Part shown: positions 1 through 9,998 of the stretch, piece after piece
Layout of the letters: the number at the start of each line of letters is the position of its first letter
How positions within the stretch are numbered: position 1 is the first letter of the stretch
Origin: an uncultured Corynebacterium sp.
Lineage (GTDB): Bacteria; Actinomycetota; Actinomycetes; Mycobacteriales; Mycobacteriaceae
Direction of reading: 5' to 3'
NCBI RefSeq assembly: GCF_945649885.1
Contig: NZ_CALZFS010000009.1
Span: 1-41,038, forward strand
Length of the DNA: 41,038 nucleotides
Made by a program: the position numbers and the translations under genes
The notes under the pieces: generated by a model
Databases searched by the model: none
What the model saw: only the letters and a program-made list of their open reading frames with translations
What the model was told of the DNA's origin: nothing

Positions 1-197
1 CTCGCCCCGCACTGCCTGATATTGGCGCCGAGGGGATGTGTGCGTTGGCTAGTGCCTCTTTGATCCATGCTACTGCCCGAATCATCCGTTTACATCCATC
101 GACCCGTCAGGTGGCAGAAGGGGTGGGGACAAAGAATCATCCCGCCGGTTCCTCTCGGATCCAGCGGGATGTTAAAAACTTAATGGTTTCATCTTAC

Positions 198-524
198 CTA
201 TGGAGTAAGAATCTTCTCAACTCCGAGTCCGGCGACGAAGTCCACGCCGGAAACCAGGGCTGTGAGGATGACCAGGAAAACCAGCACGACGATGGTGTAA
301 ATAACCATCTGACGTACAGTCGGCCAGATGACCTTGCGTACTTCACTGACGACCTCAGGAAGGAAAGATATAACTCCGCCGCCAAACTTGGCTTCACCGG
401 AAGCAGCAGGAGTTGCAACAGCTACTTTCTTAGCCTCATAGGAAGCTGTGGAAACACCTGATAGCTGACGCTTACCAGTCGGACGTGAGGTTCCACTCAC
501 GCCATTATTCTGATCGTCGCTCAA
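198..524 (-). CDS. secE: Preprotein translocase subunit SecE
   Basis: 108 aa ORF with the SecE-like C-terminal segment 'FLPEVVSEVRKVIWPTVRQMVIYTIVVLVFLVILTALVSGVDF'; TTG start with GAGGAG Shine-Dalgarno; next to tRNA-Trp as in other actinobacteria. Confidence 0.95.
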   Translation of the reverse strand: MSDDQNNGVSGTSRPTGKRQLSGVSTASYEAKKVAVATPAASGEAKFGGGVISFLPEVVSEVRKVIWPTVRQMVIYTIVVLVFLVILTALVSGVDFVAGLGVEKILTP

Positions 525-550
525 GGCACTCCTCAGGTTGAAAAACTTTG

Positions 551-623
551 CAGGGGCGACAGGACTTGAACCTGCAACCTACGGTTTTGGAGACCGTTGC
601 TCTGCCAATTGAGCTACGCCCCT
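551..623 (-). tRNA. tRNA-Trp (anticodon CCA)
   Basis: Reverse complement AGGGGCGTAGCTCAATTGGCAGAGCAACGGTCTCCAAAACCGTAGGTTGCAGGTTCAAGTCCTGTCGCCCCT folds as cloverleaf, anticodon loop CTCCAAA. Confidence 0.96.
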
Positions 624-727
624 ATACACTGCAGTGCTCTGCAGCAGGGATAACCATACCAGAATACTTAAGCCTCGTTGGAAACGTGACCAAGAACTCT
701 TTAATGACATCCGGGTTTGTGCGAAAA

Positions 728-771
728 AACACCGCACCGGGGTCAGTGAACTGACACCAGTGTGCGGTGTT
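728..771 (-). terminator. Intrinsic terminator downstream of tRNA-Met
   Basis: Minus strand: 10-bp perfect stem AACACCGCAC/GTGCGGTGTT followed by T-run (TTTTTTCGC). Confidence 0.7.
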
Positions 772-794
772 ATACCCCTAAGGATCTTCCGCGG

Positions 795-866
795 TAGCGA
801 TGGCGAGAATTGAACTCGCGACACAGCGATTATGAGTCGCTTGCTCTACCACTGAGCTACACCGCC
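795..866 (-). tRNA. tRNA-Met (anticodon CAT)
   Basis: Reverse complement GGCGGTGTAGCTCAGTGGTAGAGCAAGCGACTCATAATCGCTGTGTCGCGAGTTCAATTCTCGCCATCGCTA, anticodon loop CTCATAA. Confidence 0.93.
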
Positions 867-921
867 ATTATTGCTCATCCCCACGATGAACCGGTTGGGT
901 GCCGCAGGAGAAAAACAATTG

Positions 922-994
922 AGCCCCCTAACAGAATCGAACTGTTGACCTTTTCCTTACCATGGAAACGCTCTACCGACTGAGCTAAGGGGGC
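922..994 (-). tRNA. tRNA-Thr (anticodon GGT)
   Basis: Reverse complement GCCCCCTTAGCTCAGTCGGTAGAGCGTTTCCATGGTAAGGAAAAGGTCAACAGTTCGATTCTGTTAGGGGGCT; anticodon loop ATGGTAA. Confidence 0.95.
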
Positions 995-1182
995 ATCGAC
1001 TTCTCTGGGAACTGGAGGCTATGTTGTTTGCCCCGTTCCGTTGAAGCCTTAAGAAGATTAACCCGAAGTGCTCACACAACACAAATCCGCAGCTTAAAGA
1101 AGGTTTTTACACACTCCCCAAAGCACATTGAGCGCCCTTGGATGCTCATTGGCGCTCAACGCCATGGAAACCGGCCCGAAAC

Positions 1183-1216
1183 CCGGGATTCTCGCCAGAC
1201 CGGGATTCTCGCCAGA
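1183..1216. repeat. Perfect 17-bp tandem duplication (CCGGGATTCTCGCCAGA x2)
   Basis: Read directly at 1183-1199 and 1200-1216. Confidence 0.95.
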
Positions 1217-1521
1217 ACTGAGCCTCCACTGCCATTCCCGGGGAAGTTCCTCCCTCCCCCACACCTCTGAACCATCAGCAGTCCGGGCACCCACCAGAAG
1301 GACCCTCAGCACTGCCCTGCTCCCATATCTGAAATCCCCGCGCAGAACCCCCTACAACGCACGTTCCCCCCTCAGGCAGCACTTTTATCCCCTACACGTC
1401 CTTGCAGCGCCTCCACGGCCGTTCCGTGGGGAAGTGGGAGTGGGATGGTTCAAGGCCCAGGGAAGGCACCCCCCACAACAGTGGATCAGACCCCACATCC
1501 CCGAATCCCGGGAAACACAAA

Positions 1522-1552
1522 ACACCCACCGAAACATAATTTCGGTGGGTGT
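1522..1552 (-). terminator. Intrinsic terminator downstream of tRNA-Tyr
   Basis: ACACCCACCGAAA/TTTCGGTGGGTGT 13-bp stem with T-rich 3' side (TTTTGTG) on minus strand. Confidence 0.85.
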
Positions 1553-1558
1553 CAATTG

Positions 1559-1641
1559 TGCCAGATGTAGGATTTGAACCTACGAAGGCATAAGCCGGCG
1601 GATTTACAGTCCGCTTCCATTGGCCGCTCGGACAATCTGGC
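1559..1641 (-). tRNA. tRNA-Tyr (anticodon GTA)
   Basis: Reverse complement GCCAGATTGTCCGAGCGGCC...GGACTGTAAATCC...GGTTCAAATCCTACATCTGGCA; class II tRNA with long variable arm. Confidence 0.95.
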
Positions 1642-1718
1642 ATGCACTGTTTGGTGCGGTTCACACTTTACTATGAATGGGCGACCATTATGCAAATCGC
1701 CTGGTCATGTGGGGTGTT

Positions 1719-2771
1719 TTAACCTACGCGCTGGACGGTGAAGACCGCGAGGTTACGCAGGGCGTCCTTGACGGAGCTGTCCGGGAGGCGATCCAGTTCG
1801 GCGTTGGCCAGGTCCATGTAGCGATGGACGTCGGCAAGCGCCTTCTGGCGGCCCTGGGATTTGGCCAGCAAACCAAGCACATGGTTGACGGTGTCATCGT
1901 CGGTGATGGGGCCGGTGAGGATCTCACGTAGTTCTGCGCCGACCTCGGTTTCTTCACGCATGGCGTAGAGGACCGGGAGGGTGAAGACACCTTCACGGAG
2001 ATCTGTGCCCGGGGTTTTACCAGATTCATCGGTGTCGGAGAAGATGTCGATGATGTCATCGACGATCTGGAAGATCATGCCCACGGCGGCACCGAATTTC
2101 TTCAGTGCATCCACGTGTTCCGGATCGGCATCAGCATGCAGGGAACCGAGGTAGCCCGCAGAGGCGATGAGAACACCGGTCTTTTCGCGGATGACCTCCA
2201 TGTAGTGCTCGATGGGGTCCCCGTCGCGGGGGCCGACAGTTTCCCGCATCTGGCCGGTGACCAGCTCGCCGAAGGTCTCGGCGAAGTGCGCGACAGTGTC
2301 CACGCCCAGCTGGCTCATGAGCCTGGAGGCATGTGCCAGCAGGATGTCACCGGCGAGGATCGCCACGGAGTTGTCCCAGCGGGCATTGGCACTGGGGACT
2401 CCCCGGCGCATGGTGGCTTCATCCATCACGTCATCGTGATAGAGGGTGGCCAGGTGGGTGATCTCGACAACCACGGCCGCCTGCACCACTTTGTCGGATA
2501 GTGCGTGGCGGCCGAACTCGGAGGCCAACAGCGCAAACATGGGGCGAAAACGTTTTCCGCCGGCACGGGTGAGGTGCATGACTTTATCCACCAGGAAGTC
2601 TGCTCCGGTGGACAGTTCGGCAGTGAGGAGATCCTCCACCTGCTGCATCGCGTCATTGATCCGTGCGGTTAGCGCTGGATCACCAAACTCGACCTGAGTT
2701 GCGCCATTGTTTGACGCACCTTCTTTTCCGAGCCCGTGGGAACGGGTTGGAACGGTTCGGCCGCTACTCAT
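1719..2771 (-). CDS. Polyprenyl (hepta/octaprenyl-type) diphosphate synthase
   Basis: First Asp-rich motif DDVMDEATMRRG and second DDIIDIFSD; beside menaquinone genes. Confidence 0.93.
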   Translation of the reverse strand: MSSGRTVPTRSHGLGKEGASNNGATQVEFGDPALTARINDAMQQVEDLLTAELSTGADFLVDKVMHLTRAGGKRFRPMFALLASEFGRHALSDKVVQAAVVVEITHLATLYHDDVMDEATMRRGVPSANARWDNSVAILAGDILLAHASRLMSQLGVDTVAHFAETFGELVTGQMRETVGPRDGDPIEHYMEVIREKTGVLIASAGYLGSLHADADPEHVDALKKFGAAVGMIFQIVDDIIDIFSDTDESGKTPGTDLREGVFTLPVLYAMREETEVGAELREILTGPITDDDTVNHVLGLLAKSQGRQKALADVHRYMDLANAELDRLPDSSVKDALRNLAVFTVQRVG

Positions 2772-2932
2772 TCATCGCTACCTTTGGTGATCGGGAGTGG
2801 ATTCCTCGGGTTTGGGCCACGGGGAAACCATAAACTGGACGTTAAAGCTTTCCGTTTAACCGTAGTCCACAGCGGGCACTTGAAGCATCCTGGGGTGGCT
2901 TTCGGCTGCTGTCCCCTGCGACAATGGAACGC

Positions 2933-4219
2933 GTGTCTGTTACTTCCGGTGTTTCTCACTCATCCTCTCACGCCTGCGATGTCCTGGTTATCGGCGGTGG
3001 TCCCTCTGGTTCAGCTGCGGCTGCGTATGCAGCCAGGCAGGGGTTGTCAACGCTGCTTATCGACGCCTCCTCCTTCCCCCGCGATAAAACCTGCGGTGAT
3101 GGACTGACCCCGCGGGCCATCCACCAGCTCAATAAGTTGGGCCTGGGTGAACAGATCACGTCCTCCTATGCCAACAAGGGTTTGAAGCTGCATGGCTTCG
3201 GTGGATCAGTAGAGGCTCCGTGGCCGGATTCTGTCTTTGGCACACAGGGCTCTGCCATGACACGTGCGGGTTTTGACAACCTGCTCTTTGAGTTCGCGCA
3301 GTCTCATGCAGAAGTCACCACCTGGGAGAATGCCACTGCTGAAGCTCCGGTGTTCATCGGTTCCCGCCTGAGTGCTGTGGAGGTCAACCACCAGGGACAG
3401 CTGCGCACTGTGCAGGCCAAGCATGTGATTGTGGCTGATGGTGTGCGCTCCACCTTCGGTAAGAAGCTGGGCCGGATCTGGCACCGCGGTGAGGTCTATG
3501 GCATTGCGGCACGCTCCTACTGCTCCTCCCCCATCTCTGATGAACCGTGGATCCATTCTCATCTGGAACTGCGTGACGCTGATGGGACTGTGCAGCCAGG
3601 TTATGGCTGGATCTTTCCCTTGGGTGATGGGACCGTGAACTTAGGCTGTGGTGCACTATCTACTGATCAGCGCCCGGCTAAGGTCAACACCAAGAAGCTG
3701 TTGAGTTTCTATGCCTCCCAGCGCCGTGAGGAATGGCAGTTGGGCACAGAGGAGCAGGTGGCCTCTGCGCTGCTACCCATGGGTGGTGCCGTGTCCAATG
3801 TGGCCGGCCCCAACTGGATGCTCATCGGTGATTCCGCAGCGTGTGTGAACCCCCTCAATGGTGAGGGCATCGACTATGGCCTGGAAACCGCAGAGCTTGC
3901 CGTCGATCTGATCGCTGCCCACCCACAGCGGGATCTCACCCTGCTGTGGCCACACATCCTCAAAACTCATTATGGGGAGGCGTTCATGCTGGCACGCACC
4001 GCAGCACGCCTGCTCACCTACCCCACCTTCCTGCCGATGATGGGACCACTGGCCTTCCGTGGACCGTTGCAGAAGGCCGCCATGCCGGCTGCAGCACGCC
4101 TGATGGGCAATCTCATCACCGCGGAGGACAAGGACATCCTGGCCCGTGGTTGGCGTCTGGCCGGCAGCACCGTTGCCGCAGCCCGCCGGGGCTCCCCCCT
4201 GTGGAGCTCCACCGTCTAA
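2933..4219 (+). CDS. menJ: FAD-dependent geranylgeranyl reductase family protein (MenJ-like menaquinone reductase)
   Basis: N-terminal VLVIGGGPSGSAAAAYAARQG Rossmann motif, GDSAACVNPLNGEGIDYGLETA; GTG start chosen because GACAAT lies 7 nt upstream (ORF track starts at 2924). Confidence 0.85.
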   Translation: MSVTSGVSHSSSHACDVLVIGGGPSGSAAAAYAARQGLSTLLIDASSFPRDKTCGDGLTPRAIHQLNKLGLGEQITSSYANKGLKLHGFGGSVEAPWPDSVFGTQGSAMTRAGFDNLLFEFAQSHAEVTTWENATAEAPVFIGSRLSAVEVNHQGQLRTVQAKHVIVADGVRSTFGKKLGRIWHRGEVYGIAARSYCSSPISDEPWIHSHLELRDADGTVQPGYGWIFPLGDGTVNLGCGALSTDQRPAKVNTKKLLSFYASQRREEWQLGTEEQVASALLPMGGAVSNVAGPNWMLIGDSAACVNPLNGEGIDYGLETAELAVDLIAAHPQRDLTLLWPHILKTHYGEAFMLARTAARLLTYPTFLPMMGPLAFRGPLQKAAMPAAARLMGNLITAEDKDILARGWRLAGSTVAAARRGSPLWSSTV

Positions 4220-4226
4220 TCAGACA

Positions 4227-4261
4227 GAAGACCCCGGCAGTTCAAAACTGCCGGGGTCTTC
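4227..4261. terminator. Bidirectional intrinsic terminator between convergent menJ and menG
   Basis: 16-bp perfect stem GAAGACCCCGGCAGTT/AACTGCCGGGGTCTTC with 3-nt loop. Confidence 0.9.
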
Positions 4262-4271
4262 TTATGCGCTT

Positions 4272-4961
4272 CTACAGCGGTTTGATGGCTGAATGCATGG
4301 CCACGATGCCGAAAGTGAGGTTCTGCCAACCACAATCAGACCATCCATTGGCGTTGATCTCCTGGGCCAACTGTTCCTGATCAGGCCAGGCACGGATGGA
4401 TTCCGCCAGATAGATGTAGGCATCCGGGTTGGAGGAGACCACGCGTGCCACATTCGGCAGCAAACGCATGAGGTATTCCTTGTACAGGGTGCCAAACACC
4501 GGGATCACCGGGGTGGAGAACTCCGCCACGGTCAGACGTCCGCCGGGTTTGGTCACGCGTGCCATTTCCCGGAGTCCTGCGCGGAAGTCATGGATGTTGC
4601 GCAGGCCATAGGAGATGGTCACCGCGTCGAAGGTGTTGTCAGCAAAGGGCAGTTGCATGCCATCGCCGACCACCTTGGGAACGTCTCTGTTCTTACCTGC
4701 CGCCAGCATGCCCTGGGAGAAGTCACAGGCCACGCACCAGGCACCGGATTTTGCCAGTTCTTCGGTGGATACAGCCGTTCCCGCGGCCAGGTCCAGGACC
4801 TTCTCGCCTGGCTGCAGGTTGAGCCTTTCACGGGTGCGTCGGCGCCAGACGCGATCCTGCCCGAAGGACAGCACCGTGTTGGTGAGGTCGTATTTGTCTC
4901 CGACGTCATCAAACATTGATGCTACGTCGAAGGGGTCCTTGTCCAGAGATGCCTTAGCCAC
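4272..4961 (-). CDS. menG: Demethylmenaquinone methyltransferase (UbiE/MenG)
   Basis: [47 protein letters not shown] motif, [28 protein letters not shown]. Confidence 0.95.
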   Translation of the reverse strand: MAKASLDKDPFDVASMFDDVGDKYDLTNTVLSFGQDRVWRRRTRERLNLQPGEKVLDLAAGTAVSTEELAKSGAWCVACDFSQGMLAAGKNRDVPKVVGDGMQLPFADNTFDAVTISYGLRNIHDFRAGLREMARVTKPGGRLTVAEFSTPVIPVFGTLYKEYLMRLLPNVARVVSSNPDAYIYLAESIRAWPDQEQLAQEINANGWSDCGWQNLTFGIVAMHSAIKPL

Positions 4962-4998
4962 GGTGAATAGTCTAGGCCACCATCCTCAAACCCCGGTG

Positions 4999-6228
4999 TT
5001 ATGCCTCAACACGGATGAGAGAATCGCTACGCACACCCAGCATGCGTGCCATCCACTGCGGTAGGCGAGCAACTTCAGCGTTGGGGCCGAAGAAGGTCAG
5101 TGGGATGCGACGCGAAAGTGCCACCACATCGGTGTAGTGCTGAAAGAGCTGTTCGCACAGTGCCTCCCAGGTCTTGTCCTTCACACCCTCGCGTGCCGCC
5201 AGGCGCATGGTGTCATGGCGGGTGTCATCGAGGATCCAGCGAGCCGCTGCAGGCAGGTTCTCACGGAATCCCACGACATCCAGCAAAAGGCCGTTGACGC
5301 CTTCGTCGATAAGGTCAATCGGACCACCAGCACGGGGGCCGATGGTGGGCACACCGGAGGCCTGCGCCTCCTGGATGGCCTGGCAGAAAGTTTCAAACTC
5401 ACCGGGATGTACAAACAGATCCAGAGAGGCATAGGTGCGTGCCAGTTCCTCACCACCGAGTGCCCCGGTGAACACGGCATCCGGCATCATCTGCTGCAGA
5501 TACTTGGCTTCGGGACCATCACCGACAATGACCAACTGGATATCCTCCAGCCCGGACAGGCTGATCAGACGCTCCACACCCTTCTCGGAGGCGAGACGCC
5601 CCACAAAACCCACCATCTTCTTCTCACCGGTGACATCCCAGGAACGACGCAGTACCTCACAACGCTTAGAGGGGTGGAAACGAACCGAATCCACACCACG
5701 GGCCCAGTGGAAGATGTCATTGATGCCATGATCACGCAACTCATCAATGCTCATCGACGACGGCGCCAGGGTGCGCTGACAGGTGTTGTGCACCGTGCGG
5801 ATCCACTCCCAGCTGGCCGCAGCCAGAGGAGCCAGGTGATAACGCTGGGAGAAACCCGCCACATCAGTCTGATAGATCGCAATCGCGGGGATACGCAACT
5901 GACGGGCCGCAAATGCTGCAGCACCGCCGAGAACAAACGGGGAGGCCAGGTGGATGATATCGGGGTTGTACTCACGTAGAACACTGGTCACTGAGGGGAG
6001 AGGCACCCCGATGGGGAGGGAATCAATCAAAGGGACACGGACGGTGGGTACCCGGATGATTTCAAAACCCAGGTATTCGCCGATCTCCTCCTCAAATTCC
6101 CTCGCGCCGGGGGCGATGACCAGTGCCTCATGGCCGTGCTCCGCCAGGTATTCCAAAACTCGGAGTACCGAGTTGGTGACTCCGTTGACGTTGGGAAGGA
6201 AAGACTCTGCAACGATTGCTACACGCAT
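4999..6228 (-). CDS. mgtA: GT4-family glycosyltransferase, MgtA/PimB-like (lipomannan glycolipid mannosyltransferase type)
   Basis: MRVAIVAESFLPNVNGVTNSVLRVLEYL, FVGRLASEKGVERLISL, EFETFCQAIQEAQASGVPTIGPRAGGPIDLI; start placed at 6228 (leaderless -10 GATAAT 7 nt upstream) rather than 6312. Confidence 0.82.
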   Translation of the reverse strand: MRVAIVAESFLPNVNGVTNSVLRVLEYLAEHGHEALVIAPGAREFEEEIGEYLGFEIIRVPTVRVPLIDSLPIGVPLPSVTSVLREYNPDIIHLASPFVLGGAAAFAARQLRIPAIAIYQTDVAGFSQRYHLAPLAAASWEWIRTVHNTCQRTLAPSSMSIDELRDHGINDIFHWARGVDSVRFHPSKRCEVLRRSWDVTGEKKMVGFVGRLASEKGVERLISLSGLEDIQLVIVGDGPEAKYLQQMMPDAVFTGALGGEELARTYASLDLFVHPGEFETFCQAIQEAQASGVPTIGPRAGGPIDLIDEGVNGLLLDVVGFRENLPAAARWILDDTRHDTMRLAAREGVKDKTWEALCEQLFQHYTDVVALSRRIPLTFFGPNAEVARLPQWMARMLGVRSDSLIRVEA

Positions 6229-6385
6229 GCGTTTTATTATCTCCACATCGTTCCATCCGGGCGGTGAACCCTGGATGGCTTTATCAAGAACTTTGTTTAA
6301 TTCTTCTACCAAAGGGGATGAATTCCCCCTTAACCAGCACCGGCCACTCTAACCGTGCGCGGGGAAAACACCACTATCGGAAAAA

Positions 6386-6820
6386 TCATGCGCGCCTGGT
6401 GAAGGAGCGCCTACCAATCAGTCCAACTGCAAACCATAATAGTCCCGCGATGACAGTGGCGACAGCCCCGACACTGAGCGCCGGGATGATCGACAGTGTC
6501 CATTCGCGGCCCTCCACCTTCACCAGTTCCGGTTCTGATTTGGCGTAGTTGACCCAGACGCGTTGGCCTTCACCCAGGCCGGTGGGATAAAGCAGACCGG
6601 TGGCCGGTGAGTGGAAGATACCGTCCTCATCCTGGAAGTCCACGGTGGTGCGGTAGCTGCCCACATTGGTCACCTGGGCCAGTGCGCGGCCACGGTCGGC
6701 TTCGATGGTGCGGTCATTGAAAAAGGCGCCCATCACAGTGGCAGCACAGCCCAGGATGGCGGCCACGTACAGGACGATCACCAGCTGGCGGGCCCTGCGT
6801 CTGATTCTTCCCCACTCCAC
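6386..6820 (-). CDS. DUF3592-like two-TM membrane protein
   Basis: TM1, extracytoplasmic 'VTFxxxDG/YPTGLGEGQRVWVNY' type segment, TM2; starts (GTG) immediately after the menD stop. Confidence 0.65.
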   Translation of the reverse strand: MEWGRIRRRARQLVIVLYVAAILGCAATVMGAFFNDRTIEADRGRALAQVTNVGSYRTTVDFQDEDGIFHSPATGLLYPTGLGEGQRVWVNYAKSEPELVKVEGREWTLSIIPALSVGAVATVIAGLLWFAVGLIGRRSFTRRA

Positions 6821-8452
6821 TTAACGGACCTTGGAGGTCAGCTCACGCTGAAGTTCACGGCGGGTGTCACGCACGGTGCGGGCTTCGATGACGGTGAAGC
6901 CGGAGACCTCAGTGGTGTCCACCAGTGCCACGATGAGATCCTGCAGGTTATCCACCTCGCGGTGTTCCACCCCGTAGGCGGCACACAGGTCCGAGATTTC
7001 CACATCGTGTGGGGTGCCGAAGGCGCGTTCAAAGGCGGGGCGTACTCCCGGCGCGCCGGTTTCCAGCAGTTCGAAGATGCCGCCACCATTATCGTTGGCT
7101 ACCACGATGGTGAGGTTTTCGGGGCGTGGTTCATCGGGTCCGATGAGCAGGCCGTTGGCGTCGTGGAGGAAGGCGAGGTCGCCGAGGAGTGCCACGGTGC
7201 GGGGTGCGCGGATTTCATCGGGGTGGCGGGACTGGATGGCCAGGGCGGTGCCGATGGCTTGTGCTACGGAGCCGTCGATGCCGGCGGTGCCGCGTGGTGA
7301 GAAGACGTCGACACCGTCGAAGGGCAGGCCGGTGATGCTCAGGTCGCGGATCGGGTTGGATGCTGCGGCGAAGACGGTGTCGCCGGTGCCCAGGGTGTCG
7401 GCGACTGCTGCTGCGACATGGAGGCCGGTGAAGCCGTGGTCGGGTTTTTCCAGGACCTCGCGGACGCCGTCGGCTGCCAGGGTGGAGGCGGCGTCGCAGA
7501 TCTTCAGCCATTGCTTCTGCTGGGTGCCGGTGACTTTCACGCGGGTGCCCACGTGGTCGGCGTGGCGGCCGGGATCGGTGATCACCTCAGTGCGTGACAG
7601 GACGGTGAGCGTGATGTCGGGATCGGTCATCAGTTTGAGCACACCGCGGTGCAGGGTGGGGTGGCCGATCACGATCACCTGCTCGGGTCGAGTGTTGACC
7701 ACATAGCCTTCTGCGGAGACCTGCTCCTTGATCAGGACTTCTGCGGCCAGGGGGTGCACCGGGTGGTAAGCCACGGGGGCGGTGGGTTCGGCGATGGTGG
7801 GGACATCCGCCAGGGCTTCAATGTCCCAGGCTTCATCACCGGCGATGACCAGGGTGTTCTGGGACAGGTCCACGGTGACTTCACCGTGGTCGATCCAGCG
7901 GTGTTCCCACTGCACCGGGGCGTGATGTCCGTGGCGTTCGGGTAGTTCGGGGCCCAGCAGTGGCATATCCAGTGCCACGTTGATGTGGTGGGGGCTCTGC
8001 GAGGCCCCTGTGGTCAGTGCTTCCGTGATGCGGGCCACATCATCGGTGGTGGTGATGGAGACGCTCCGGGCGAGTGTGCCAAAGATGTTGTGCTGATCAA
8101 TGGTCTGGCTGGCACCGGTGCCGATCAGGTGTGCCGGGCGGTCAGCGGACAGCACGATGAGCGGGATGTGCCCATGGGCTGCTTCGGTGACTGCTGGAAG
8201 GCAGTTGGACACGGCGGTACCGGAGGTCATAATCACCGGTACCGGGCGGCGCTGGGTGCGGGCAAGGCCCAGGGCTAAGAAGGCGGCGCTGCGTTCGTCG
8301 ATACGCACATGCACGCGCAGATCATCACGGGAGAGCACCTCAAGGGATAATGGTGAGTTCCGGGAACCGGGGCACAACACCACATCAGTGATATGTGGTT
8401 TGAGGGAGTTGATGACTTCGCGGGCAAGTTCTTGGGCAGGCGTAACGGACAT
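6821..8452 (-). CDS. menD: 2-succinyl-5-enolpyruvyl-6-hydroxy-3-cyclohexene-1-carboxylate synthase
   Basis: ThDP enzyme: [49 protein letters not shown]. Confidence 0.96.
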   Translation of the reverse strand: MSVTPAQELAREVINSLKPHITDVVLCPGSRNSPLSLEVLSRDDLRVHVRIDERSAAFLALGLARTQRRPVPVIMTSGTAVSNCLPAVTEAAHGHIPLIVLSADRPAHLIGTGASQTIDQHNIFGTLARSVSITTTDDVARITEALTTGASQSPHHINVALDMPLLGPELPERHGHHAPVQWEHRWIDHGEVTVDLSQNTLVIAGDEAWDIEALADVPTIAEPTAPVAYHPVHPLAAEVLIKEQVSAEGYVVNTRPEQVIVIGHPTLHRGVLKLMTDPDITLTVLSRTEVITDPGRHADHVGTRVKVTGTQQKQWLKICDAASTLAADGVREVLEKPDHGFTGLHVAAAVADTLGTGDTVFAAASNPIRDLSITGLPFDGVDVFSPRGTAGIDGSVAQAIGTALAIQSRHPDEIRAPRTVALLGDLAFLHDANGLLIGPDEPRPENLTIVVANDNGGGIFELLETGAPGVRPAFERAFGTPHDVEISDLCAAYGVEHREVDNLQDLIVALVDTTEVSGFTVIEARTVRDTRRELQRELTSKVR

Positions 8453-8462
8453 GCCCGACAGT

Positions 8463-9482
8463 CTAGTTTGCGTTCAGGACAGAATAGGATTCACGCAGCC
8501 TGTCAAACCACCAGTCCCGCCTGTCGGCTGAGGCGGCGAGGGTGTCCAGGCGGTCGCTCTCCGGGGTGATCACCGTGGTCTCCATGAAGCCGTCAACGAT
8601 TGTGTGGGGGGTGGCCACGTCTTCGATGAAGAACTGGGAGGTAGCAAGACCAGCGGCAGCAGGTGGGACGTCGAGGAGGTCGTCGTCATCAAGTTTGGGC
8701 AGTGCTGCCACCGCGGCCAGCCCGGCGTTCATTCCCACCACCGTGTCCAGCGCACTGGCCACCGTGATGTCCATGGTGCGTGCCCGCAGGTGCTGTGCCA
8801 CCTCGAGCACGCGCTGCACTCCACCCAGCGGTGCGACCTTGACCACCGCGACATCTGCTGCGCGTAGCTCTGCCACCCGATAAGGGTCATCGGAACGACG
8901 GATCGACTCATCAGCAGCCACCCGGGCGAAAATACCCCGGCGCTGCAGGTTGGCCCGGACTTCTGCGAGTTCCTCCACCGTGGCGCAGGGCTGCTCCAGA
9001 TAGTCCAGGGCTCCCAGCTGTTGGGCTGCTTCCAGGGCTTCCTGCACTGACCAGCCGGTATTGGCATCCACGCGGATCACCGCACCCGGACGGGCCTCGC
9101 GGACAGCATTCACACGTGCGATGTCATCAGCCAGGGTCTGTCCCTTTTCTGCCACCTTGACCTTGATGGTCCGACAACCGGGGAATTTCTCCAAGACCTG
9201 CGCCACCTCATGTGCCGGCACCGCCGGGATGGTGGCGTTGACCTCCACGTGGGTGCGCAGGGGCTCCGGAAAACCCTGCCATGCCGCCTCCAGGCCGGCC
9301 ACCAACCAGGAGCTTGATTCCACGGCGTCATATTCCAGGAAGGGTGCGAACTCGCCCCAACCGGCCGGGCCGTCGATCAGCAGAGCCTCACGGGTGGTGA
9401 CCCCACGGAACTTCACATTCATGGGCAGCGACACCACATGGGCGCGTTCGAGGATTTCATCAACAGTGGGAAGACTCATCAT
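8463..9482 (-). CDS. menC: o-Succinylbenzoate synthase
   Basis: Enolase-superfamily: [50 protein letters not shown]. Confidence 0.93.
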   Translation of the reverse strand: MMSLPTVDEILERAHVVSLPMNVKFRGVTTREALLIDGPAGWGEFAPFLEYDAVESSSWLVAGLEAAWQGFPEPLRTHVEVNATIPAVPAHEVAQVLEKFPGCRTIKVKVAEKGQTLADDIARVNAVREARPGAVIRVDANTGWSVQEALEAAQQLGALDYLEQPCATVEELAEVRANLQRRGIFARVAADESIRRSDDPYRVAELRAADVAVVKVAPLGGVQRVLEVAQHLRARTMDITVASALDTVVGMNAGLAAVAALPKLDDDDLLDVPPAAAGLATSQFFIEDVATPHTIVDGFMETTVITPESDRLDTLAASADRRDWWFDRLRESYSVLNAN

Positions 9483-9611
9483 GGAAGTACAGCCTAGGGG
9501 GCGGTGGGCACTATGCCACCTATGGCTGCTCCCGGGGAGATTCATAACAATTTGGCCATATTAATCCTTCTGAGGTGCTTTCCAGGAAGGTGGAAGGCAC
9601 GATGGGGAAGC

Positions 9612-9920
9612 ATGAACACCCCTAAGGACAAAGTGAATATGCAGCAGATTCACAAGGCCAAGCTTGGTTGGAGCACTGTTGGCAAGAGCATCAACGCCCT
9701 CTACACCACCGGCGACTTCGCCACCGGCCTGAAGTTCGTCAACCTGATCGGTGCCTCTGCTGAAGCCAATAACCACCACCCCGACATCGAACTGAGCTAC
9801 GACACCGTCAAGGTTTCCCTGACCAGCCACGATGTCGGTGAAATCACCGAACGTGACCTGGCCCTGGCGGAGATCATCAACAGCCACGCAGAAAGCCTCG
9901 GCTTCAAGAGGTCCCCCTAA
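9612..9920 (+). CDS. Pterin-4a-carbinolamine dehydratase-like protein
   Basis: Motif AEANNHHPDIELSYDTVKVSLTSHDVGEITERDLALAEIIN; start taken at ATG 9612. Confidence 0.85.
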   Translation: MNTPKDKVNMQQIHKAKLGWSTVGKSINALYTTGDFATGLKFVNLIGASAEANNHHPDIELSYDTVKVSLTSHDVGEITERDLALAEIINSHAESLGFKRSP

Positions 9921-9998
9921 ACTCGAACTCAACTCCAACCTCACAACCATGGGTGGGTGGGCAGGCCAGTGCGTCTACCACCCACCTAAGCTGTATCC

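Noticed and set aside
138-171. Hairpin CATCCCGC/GCGGGATG downstream of secE, plus a short minus ORF (MIRAVAWIKEALANAHIPSAPISGSAGR) reaching the window edge; nusG expected here by synteny
   Set aside because: No T-run and the fragment does not look like a NusG N-terminus; too little sequence to call anything
5137-5979. Long plus-strand ORF (280 aa) opposite mgtA, and similar antisense ORFs (6611-7300, 21830-22735, 26628-27533, 34148-35035)
   Set aside because: Shadow ORFs caused by high GC and codon bias of the true minus-strand genes
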